DNA of 47,032 nt from Pseudomonas syringae. GTDB taxonomy: Bacteria > Pseudomonadota > Gammaproteobacteria > Pseudomonadales > Pseudomonadaceae. Location: positions 1-47,032 of the forward strand of contig NZ_LGSI01000065.1 of NCBI RefSeq assembly GCF_001698815.1. Reading direction: 5' to 3'. The first letter of the stretch is position 1. Every line of letters starts with the position of its first letter. Positions 42,141-47,032 of this stretch are shown in pieces. The notes under the pieces were generated by a model. That model was not told the origin of the DNA, did no database searches, and worked only from the letters and a program-made list of their open reading frames with translations. A program made the position numbers and the translations under genes.

Positions 42141-42151
42141 TCGTACGACGA
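42141..42151. promoter_or_regulatory. GntR/FadR-type operator at the transcription start
   Basis: TCGTACGACGA matches the FadR-subfamily consensus TNGTNNNACNA at every fixed position. It lies just after the -10 box, so a bound repressor would block initiation. The perfect palindrome GTCGTACGAC is 42140-42149. Confidence 0.6.
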
Positions 42152-42206
42152 CTAGGCGAAATCGACTTTCGTCCACCATAAAAATAATACAAACGGTAAC
42201 AACGTC

Positions 42207-42314
42207 ATGAACGCCTCTTTCTACACCCTCGGGTGGGATTTTCCCTGCAGCGACTCTTTCATCGCCCATTCGGCGCTGTCGACTCGCGCGCTGCAATCGG
42301 TCACTCATAACTGA
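42207..42314 (+). CDS. Possible 35-codon leader peptide of the transporter mRNA
   Basis: An ATG at 42207 opens 35 codons (beginning MNASFYTLGWDFPCSD, stop TGA at 42312-42314) inside the long leader of the MFS gene. It lies downstream of the inferred start. The ribosome-binding site is weak (ACGGTAAC). It may be chance, or a small upstream ORF that tunes expression; no known peptide family is recognised. Confidence 0.3.
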   Translation: MNASFYTLGWDFPCSDSFIAHSALSTRALQSVTHN

Positions 42315-42326
42315 ACACAACCGCCG

Positions 42327-42342
42327 CCCGGTATTCACCGGG
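42327..42342 (+). other. Leader hairpin before the transporter start
   Basis: CCCGGT-ATTC-ACCGGG forms a perfect 6-bp stem 40 bases before the transporter ATG and 13 bases after the small ORF stop. It has no T tract. Confidence 0.45.
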
Positions 42343-42381
42343 AGACGCTCGCCACCACTCCAAAAACAACAGGGTGAAGAG

Positions 42382-43695
42382 ATGAAAATCAAAGGAATAC
42401 GCTGGTGGATGGTCGGGTTGGTCACGGCCGGCCTGATCGTCAATTACCTCGCGCGCAACACGTTGTCCGTGGCTGCGCCGACGCTGATGAGCGAGTTGAG
42501 CATCAGTACCGAGCAGTACTCGCATATCGTCGTGGCGTGGCAGGTTTGTTACGCGCTGATGCAACCGGTGGCGGGCTACATCATTGATGCCATCGGCACC
42601 AAGATGGGCTTCGCGATTTTCGCCGTGGCCTGGTCGGCCGCCTGTGCGGCGGCCGCCTTTGCCACGGGTTGGCAGAGCTTGGCGATCTTTCGCGGGATGC
42701 TCGGTCTGACCGAAGCCGCAGGCTTGCCGGCTGGCGTCAAAGCCACTACCGAATGGTTCCCGGCCAAAGAGCGCTCGGTGGCCATCGGCTGGTTCAACAT
42801 CGGTTCGTCCGTGGGTGCGCTGCTGGCGCCGCCGCTGGTGGTCTGGGCAATTCTGCAAAGTGGCTGGGAGTTGGCGTTTCTGATCGTCGGCGGGCTGGGC
42901 ATTCTGTGGAGCGGTCTGTGGTTGCTGCTCTACAAACATCCTCGCGATCAACATCGCATGAGCGATACCGAACGTGACTACATCCTCAGCGGCCAGGAAT
43001 CGCACCTCAAGGACGTGCCGACTCAGAAAGGCAGCTGGAAAAAGATCATCACCAGCCGCAATTTCTACGCAATCGCCTCGGCGCGCATCCTCTCCGAGCC
43101 TGCCTGGCAGACGTTCAATGCCTGGATTCCGCTCTATCTGATGACCGAGCGGCACATGAACATCAAGGAAATCGCCATGTTCGCCTGGCTGCCGTTCCTG
43201 GCGGCAGACATTGGCTGCGTATTGGGTGGCTACTTGAGCCCGTTCTTCCACAAGTACTGCAAAGTCTCGTTGTTCACCTCGCGCAAGCTGGTGCTGCTGT
43301 TCGGTGCGTCCTGCATGATCGGCCCGGCCTGCATCGGCCTGGTGGACAGCCCGTACACCGCCATCGCCTTGCTGTGTGTCGGTGGCTTTGCGCACCAGAC
43401 GCTTTCCGGCGCGTTGTATTCGATCACGTCCGACTCATTCGGCAAAAACGAAGTGGCAACCGCGACCGGCATGGGCGGCATGTTCGGCTATCTCGGCGCA
43501 GCGGCGTTCACCCTGGTGTTCGGCGTGCTGGTGACCAAGATCGGCTACAGCCCGCTGTTCGTGGTGCTGGCGATCTTCGATGTGGTGGCTGCGATTGTGG
43601 TGTGGAACGTTGCCCGGGAATTGCCGAAGCAGCCTGATCCGGTTGCTGTCGAACCAGGAACCCTACCTGTTGGAGCGAGGCTTGCCCGCGAATAG
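42382..43695 (+). CDS. MFS transporter of the ACS family (hexuronate/galactarate ExuT/GudP type)
   Basis: A 437-residue proton symporter with 12 helices. Anion:cation symporter features are visible: IVNYLARNTLSVAAPTLMSE at the start, RGMLGLTEAAGLPAGVKATTEWFPAKERSVA (the family loop), and a long central hydrophilic loop. Substrates in this family are organic anions such as hexuronates, galactonate or phthalate; the exact one is open. AGGGTGAAGAG precedes the ATG. The last eight residues (VGARLARE) and the TAG are encoded by the REP doublet that begins at 43668, so the natural C-terminus has been replaced or extended by repeat sequence. Confidence 0.9.
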   Translation: MKIKGIRWWMVGLVTAGLIVNYLARNTLSVAAPTLMSELSISTEQYSHIVVAWQVCYALMQPVAGYIIDAIGTKMGFAIFAVAWSAACAAAAFATGWQSLAIFRGMLGLTEAAGLPAGVKATTEWFPAKERSVAIGWFNIGSSVGALLAPPLVVWAILQSGWELAFLIVGGLGILWSGLWLLLYKHPRDQHRMSDTERDYILSGQESHLKDVPTQKGSWKKIITSRNFYAIASARILSEPAWQTFNAWIPLYLMTERHMNIKEIAMFAWLPFLAADIGCVLGGYLSPFFHKYCKVSLFTSRKLVLLFGASCMIGPACIGLVDSPYTAIALLCVGGFAHQTLSGALYSITSDSFGKNEVATATGMGGMFGYLGAAAFTLVFGVLVTKIGYSPLFVVLAIFDVVAAIVVWNVARELPKQPDPVAVEPGTLPVGARLARE

Positions 43696-43761
43696 GTCAG
43701 TACATTCGTCGATTTATCAAACTCAAAACATTGTTTTCGCGGGCAAGCCTCGCTCCAACGG
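43668..43761. repeat. REP doublet overlapping the end of a gene
   Basis: TGTTGGAGCGAGGCTTGCCC begins at 43668 and GGGCAAGCCTCGCTCCAACG ends near 43760. The first 28 bases are coding: they supply the last codons and the TAG stop (43693-43695) of the ACS transporter. Confidence 0.9.
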
Positions 43762-43810
43762 AGAATCCTGGTCGTTCGTTTTTTTGTAACACAACGAGTC
43801 TATCTTCAAC

Positions 43811-43891
43811 CGTGCCCGCAAAAACACGCGGGCACGAACACCACGATTTCATAGGGGGCGCGCCTTAGGCAGGGAGCGACCCCTTTTTTTT
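43811..43891 (+). terminator. Tandem hairpins with a strong terminator
   Basis: Hairpin 1 is CGTGCCCGC (43811-43819) with GCGGGCACG (43828-43836), perfect 9 bp. Hairpin 2 is AGGGGGCGC (43853-43861) with GCGACCCCT (43876-43884), one mismatch, followed by eight T residues (43884-43891). It would end the transporter transcript. The pair could also be the body of a short RNA, because the first hairpin is not needed for termination. Confidence 0.7.
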
Positions 43892-43931
43892 ATCTTCTCA
43901 TATTCGATCCAGTGCTTAATAAATAGCTTCT

Positions 43932-43966
43932 TATTCCTTAACGAATATATGTCCCTTCCTTATACT
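43932..43966 (+). promoter_or_regulatory. Putative sulfur-starvation promoter of the hydrolase/AAA+ operon
   Basis: A dyad TATTC (43932-43936) / GAATA (43943-43947) is followed by a -10-like TATACT (43961-43966) and GGCCTC. The TTAA-GAATA, -10, GCCTC order and spacing resemble the oscA upstream region (35451-35500). Confidence 0.5.
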
Positions 43967-44004
43967 TGGCCTCATGACCGCACCCCATGCAGGAGGCTGA
44001 CCCC

Positions 44005-44586
44005 ATGCACAACGAGTCGATTCGCTATCTGATCGTGCCAGGCTGGCAAGGGTCCGCCGATGATCATTGGCAAACCCACTGGCAGAACAGCCTGCCTAAC
44101 AGCACGCGCGTCGAGCAGGCTGATTGGCTCAAGCCGCGTCGCGAGGACTGGGTTGGCGAATTGCAGCGCAGTATTGCCGCCGACAGCACGCCGGTGATTT
44201 TGATTGCGCACAGCCTGGGGTGCGTAACCGTTGCCCATTGGGCGCGCCTGGCGCCGTTGGAGTCCTTGCGTCAGGTGCGCGGGGCGTTGCTGGTCGCGCC
44301 AGCGGATGTCGAGCGGCCCAACTGCTCGCCGGCGCTGCGTAATTTCGCGCCGATTCCGAAGGACTTGCTGCCGTTCCCGACGCAGATCGTCACCTCCGAC
44401 AATGACGCGGCGGTCAGCACGCAACGGGCCATGGAAATGGCTCGGGACTGGGGTGCGGATATCGGCATTCTCAGTGAAGCAGGGCATATCAACGTCAAAT
44501 CCGGTCATCGACGTTGGGAACAAGGCTTCGCCTATCTGTATCGCTTGCAGAGCCGAATGGAACATCACGCTCTGCGCCGCGCATGA
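44005..44586 (+). CDS. RBBP9/YdeN-type alpha/beta hydrolase
   Basis: A 193-residue serine hydrolase. The opening strand and loop read YLIVPGWQGSADDHWQTHW, the family hallmark. The nucleophile Ser lies in IAHSLGC, the acid is in TSDNDAAV and the base is His in EAGHIN. Substrates of bacterial RBBP9 proteins are generally undefined esters or amides. The ATG at 44005 follows GCAGGAGG. It is followed by an AAA+ activator-like gene at 44717 on the same strand, and its promoter resembles that of oscA, so a role in sulfur-limited growth is plausible but inferred. Confidence 0.88.
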   Translation: MHNESIRYLIVPGWQGSADDHWQTHWQNSLPNSTRVEQADWLKPRREDWVGELQRSIAADSTPVILIAHSLGCVTVAHWARLAPLESLRQVRGALLVAPADVERPNCSPALRNFAPIPKDLLPFPTQIVTSDNDAAVSTQRAMEMARDWGADIGILSEAGHINVKSGHRRWEQGFAYLYRLQSRMEHHALRRA

Positions 44587-44716
44587 ACTCACCAGACGCG
44601 ATGAACGTCGCGTTTTCCTTTTCCTTATGTCGTCAATTTTCTCAGCCGGGCCCTATGGCCCGGATATTCATTTTTTAACGCGTGAGCCGTCGCAAGGCTC
44701 GGGCGGGAGTTTTGCC

Positions 44717-45667
44717 ATGAGCCTCAAAGAACCCTTCGGTCAGCCGTTATTGACCTTTCCCGATGCCGAAAAAAGCCCGCTGAGCATTCGCGCCAAGGCG
44801 CTGGTATTCGTTGACCCACGCTCGCGGCAGTTGCGTGAGGAAATGGAACAGCTGGCGCCGCGCTCGCTGCCAGTACTGATCCGTGGCGAATCCGGCACGG
44901 GCAAGGAATTGCTGGCGCGCCACATTCATCGCGGCAGTGATCGCACCGGCCTGTTCGTGTCGGTCAATTGCGGCGCGATCAGCCCGACCTACGCCGATGC
45001 CGAGCTGTTCGGTTATGCCGCCGGCGCCCACAGCGGTTCAGTCAGCAGCCGTGCCGGCTGGTTCGGCTCGGCCAACGGCGGCACGCTTTACCTGGATGAA
45101 ATCGGCGATTTGCCGCTGCCGATCCAGACCAAGCTGCTCGCCGCCCTTGAGAACCACGAAGTCACTCGCGTCGGCGCCCAGCAGCCCAGCCCGGTGGACG
45201 TGCGCTTGGTCGCGGCCACCAGCATTGATCTGGCCAAGGCCGTGGCTGCCGGTAAATTCCACGAGCGGCTGTTTCACTACCTGAGTGAAGGCCATCTGGA
45301 ACTGCCCTCGCTGCGCGAACAGCCGGGCAACATCCTGCCGCTTGCCGAATATTTTCTCGGCATCTACAGCAATCGCCTGAACCTCGACGTACCGCTGATC
45401 AGTGACGCGGCGCAGCACGTGCTCGAAGCCCATGGCTGGCCTGGCAACACCCGCGAGCTGGAAAACGTCATCCACTTCGCCTTGCTGGTCAGCAGCGGTG
45501 ACGAGATCCTGCCGGAGCATTTGAACCTGCCGGAAAGCGTCGATCCGCTGGTGGAAATAGAGCGGCTTGTAGGAAAGCTTCTTGTTGATGCAAAGGTTGA
45601 GCAACTCTTTGCGGTGCAGCGGCTGCTGGCGACGGTCAAATCCAGACTGGAAATCGAAGCACGCTGA
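44717..45667 (+). CDS. Sigma54-activator-like AAA+ protein lacking sensor and DNA-binding domains
   Basis: A 316-residue protein built on the central AAA+ domain of enhancer-binding proteins: Walker A GESGTGKE (57-64), Walker B TLYLDE (123-128), sensor LVAATS, and WPGNTRELEN (241-250). The usual GAFTGA loop reads GAHSGS (103-108), and the arginine-finger segment reads FHERLFHYL where canonical members have FREDLFYRL. There is no N-terminal regulatory domain, and the last 40 residues show no Fis-type helix-turn-helix. It resembles the SfnR-type regulators of dimethyl sulfone use in overall look, but this is not certain. The ATG at 44717 follows CGGGAG. The gene is complete: a terminator follows 21 bases after the stop. 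Confidence 0.85.
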   Translation: MSLKEPFGQPLLTFPDAEKSPLSIRAKALVFVDPRSRQLREEMEQLAPRSLPVLIRGESGTGKELLARHIHRGSDRTGLFVSVNCGAISPTYADAELFGYAAGAHSGSVSSRAGWFGSANGGTLYLDEIGDLPLPIQTKLLAALENHEVTRVGAQQPSPVDVRLVAATSIDLAKAVAAGKFHERLFHYLSEGHLELPSLREQPGNILPLAEYFLGIYSNRLNLDVPLISDAAQHVLEAHGWPGNTRELENVIHFALLVSSGDEILPEHLNLPESVDPLVEIERLVGKLLVDAKVEQLFAVQRLLATVKSRLEIEAR

Positions 45668-45688
45668 CTTAACTCCCTGATTTTTCGA

Positions 45689-45723
45689 CGCCACATCCTT
45701 TGCAGGGATGTGGCGTTTTTATT
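45689..45723 (+). terminator. Rho-independent terminator after the AAA+ gene
   Basis: CGCCACATCC (45689-45698) pairs perfectly with GGATGTGGCG (45706-45715), then TTTTTATTT. Confidence 0.92.
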
Positions 45724-46050
45724 TGGGCACAAAAACGCGCTGAGGGTTTCTTTCATAACCGAAGGATAAATCCTACGATTCGCGACTTGTTATTCCCGCT
45801 ATAAAATCGAAAATGGTCTATTGAAGTTGCAGTAAGTGTGCTGATTTTGTGGGTGTTTATTACTTTTGATTGCATGTGCTGGACAGGCGAAAATAACTGA
45901 ACCAGTCTGTTGTCGAGAAACTAAATAATCAGTTTCTTTCAGGGGTAACTTGCTTGGCCCTTTTTTATTAAATTCCAAAGCGGATATCCGCAGCCGGATC
46001 AATTCAATTTGTTGAGGCCCCCCTCTTGTGCGGGCATCAGAGGTATTGTC
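45724..46050. other. AT-rich intergenic region, no gene seen
   Basis: About 330 bases with clearly lower GC than the rest of the window. It contains a small hairpin AGAAACT (45916-45922) / AGTTTCT (45931-45937) and many short AT tracts. No REP, tRNA or transposon end was recognised. The composition shift continues into the next gene. Confidence 0.55.
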
Positions 46051-47022
46051 ATGACTGCAACATGGAGTCAAACAGAAACATTTTCCATTGAAAGTGCAAC
46101 AGGTAATAACAGTCTTTACGCGAATGGCCGTCAGTCGATTAAAGTACGTATCGCCGTAAAAGTTATTGATGTAAATAATAAGCCAGTGACCCTCACGGAC
46201 CGTGAACGATCAACGATCACCCTGGTGAATTATCATGGCGGCAAGGAAATCAAGTATCGCGATGCTCGTATGACTTCGCCGGTTGATTCGCAGTTTGGTG
46301 ATTGGGACTGGTCGCTGGCGAATATCGGTAACTTTAGTTATTTTCCGGCTCAGGGAGCGTCGACGCCTGTGCAAAGCGACGGTTCGGGCACACAGGTGTC
46401 GGGTACTTATTATCTCGATGTCTATGTACGTTCAGTGAGTCAAACGCCCATTACATTGGGGGTGCGAATCCAGCGGGACGATGGCGAAACATTTGACTCT
46501 CTTACCCGTTCCGGCGGTAGCCTGGAGCTGAAGCCGGTCGTCCCTCCCGTCTACGACCTATCGAAGTATCAACTGGAGAAGGTGATAATCAAGCCGTGGC
46601 CGAGAAATCTCACCAAACTTTCCGGGCTGGTTGCGCTTTCCTATCATCGATTTGTTTTTGTCACAGGGGGAGAAAGCTTGCAGTTCAAGTCTGTCAGTTT
46701 GTCCCCTGATGGGCTTTACGCTCATCCTCTGGGCGACGTACTTGTTGCATCAGTCGTTGGGTTTACCGAGCCGGGGAGTAGTCAGATCTCTCACGGATAC
46801 CCACATGCTCTTTTGCCGTCCAGGCTGGAACTGTCCCCTGCGCGAGGGGAGTTTTACTTTGTTGAAATAGGGTTGGTGGATAAACCTGCTGTTGAAATAT
46901 ACAGGGCTGCTTCAAAGAAAGTTAATCTATCGTGCTTGATCACTGCGTTGGATGTCTACGGTAACCTGCATCAGGTTAACATGCGCTTCGATCCTGATAA
47001 TTGGCTGCTTGAGCTTATTTGA
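46051..47022 (+). CDS. Unrecognised 323-aa protein with Ig-like strand patterns, AT-rich
   Basis: A complete 323-residue ORF with no signal peptide or membrane helix. The N-terminal half (SLYANGRQSIKVRIAVKV, then DVNNKPVTLTDRE and a later GTYYLDVYVRS) has the alternating strands of bacterial Ig-like or invasin repeats, where ANG...VxVxVxDxNNKPV is common. The second half (from about 175) is also beta-rich, with segments such as LVALSYHRFVFVTGGESLQF. The ATG at 46051 follows CAGAGG; a TTG at 46009 is less likely. Codon use is richer in A and T than in neighbouring genes, which suggests acquisition. I do not recognise the family and propose no function. Confidence 0.75.
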   Translation: MTATWSQTETFSIESATGNNSLYANGRQSIKVRIAVKVIDVNNKPVTLTDRERSTITLVNYHGGKEIKYRDARMTSPVDSQFGDWDWSLANIGNFSYFPAQGASTPVQSDGSGTQVSGTYYLDVYVRSVSQTPITLGVRIQRDDGETFDSLTRSGGSLELKPVVPPVYDLSKYQLEKVIIKPWPRNLTKLSGLVALSYHRFVFVTGGESLQFKSVSLSPDGLYAHPLGDVLVASVVGFTEPGSSQISHGYPHALLPSRLELSPARGEFYFVEIGLVDKPAVEIYRAASKKVNLSCLITALDVYGNLHQVNMRFDPDNWLLELI

Positions 47023-47032
47023 TAGAGGTGTC

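Noticed and set aside
1..47032. CRISPR arrays, insertion sequences or prophage genes.
   Set aside because: No regularly spaced direct repeats with unique spacers, no transposase or integrase motifs and no phage structural genes were seen. The repeats present are REP doublets.

Overview
The window looks like chromosomal DNA of a Pseudomonas of the P. fluorescens group. This rests on gene content: a LapG/LapD pair with the Pseudomonas LapD signature, OscA next to sbp-cysTWA, the desA/dibA divergent pair, gabDT, an RsmX-like Gac/Rsm small RNA, and many short REP doublets of the fluorescent-pseudomonad type. I see no transposase, integrase, phage gene or CRISPR array. Most of the window is GC-rich core genome. 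The right end (about 45.7-47.0 kb) is visibly more AT-rich.

Layout. 0-3.7 kb: GntR/FCD regulator, then lapG-lapD (periplasmic adhesin protease and its c-di-GMP receptor). 3.7-6.0 kb: MFS transporter divergent from a LysR regulator. 6.1-8.2 kb: translationally coupled three-gene PepSY operon that resembles FpvG/H/J. 8.5-13.3 kb: HAD phosphatase, DUF945 protein and two MscS-type channels. 13.4-15.2 kb: an APS kinase/sulfotransferase pair beside an Rsm-type sRNA with a GacA-type upstream site. 15.4-19.2 kb: acyl-CoA synthetase, GNAT acetyltransferase and CsbX/RbtT-type MFS. 19.6-24.1 kb: unknown membrane-anchored protein and a periplasmic dehydrogenase operon (triheme cytochrome c, Tat subunit, GMC flavoprotein). 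24.6-29.4 kb: periplasmic M20 carboxypeptidase, tRNA-Arg(CCG), gabD and gabT. 29.5-35.4 kb: pseudo-receiver/HDOD protein, PAS-GGDEF cyclase, desA and dibA. 35.5-39.8 kb: oscA-sbp-cysT-cysW-cysA sulfur-starvation and sulfate-import locus. 39.9-41.9 kb: Mpo1-like protein, a Crp-like regulator and an orphan OmpR-type regulator. 42-43.7 kb: ACS-family MFS transporter behind a promoter with GntR-like operators. 44-45.7 kb: RBBP9-type hydrolase and a sigma54-activator-like AAA+ protein. 46-47 kb: an unrecognised AT-rich gene.

Three themes connect the genes. First, attached versus free life: LapG/LapD, a PAS-GGDEF cyclase, the GGDEF-EAL protein DibA, an HDOD signalling protein and an Rsm sRNA. Second, sulfur: sulfate import, OscA, an APS kinase with a sulfotransferase that would consume PAPS, and a hydrolase/AAA+ pair whose promoter resembles that of oscA. 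Third, carbon and nitrogen scavenging through periplasmic oxidation, GABA catabolism and several MFS permeases. REP doublets fill most intergenic spaces, and one supplies the last codons and stop of a transporter gene.

Start sites were chosen from ribosome-binding sites and family length. All functional names come from reading motifs in the sequence; no database search was run.
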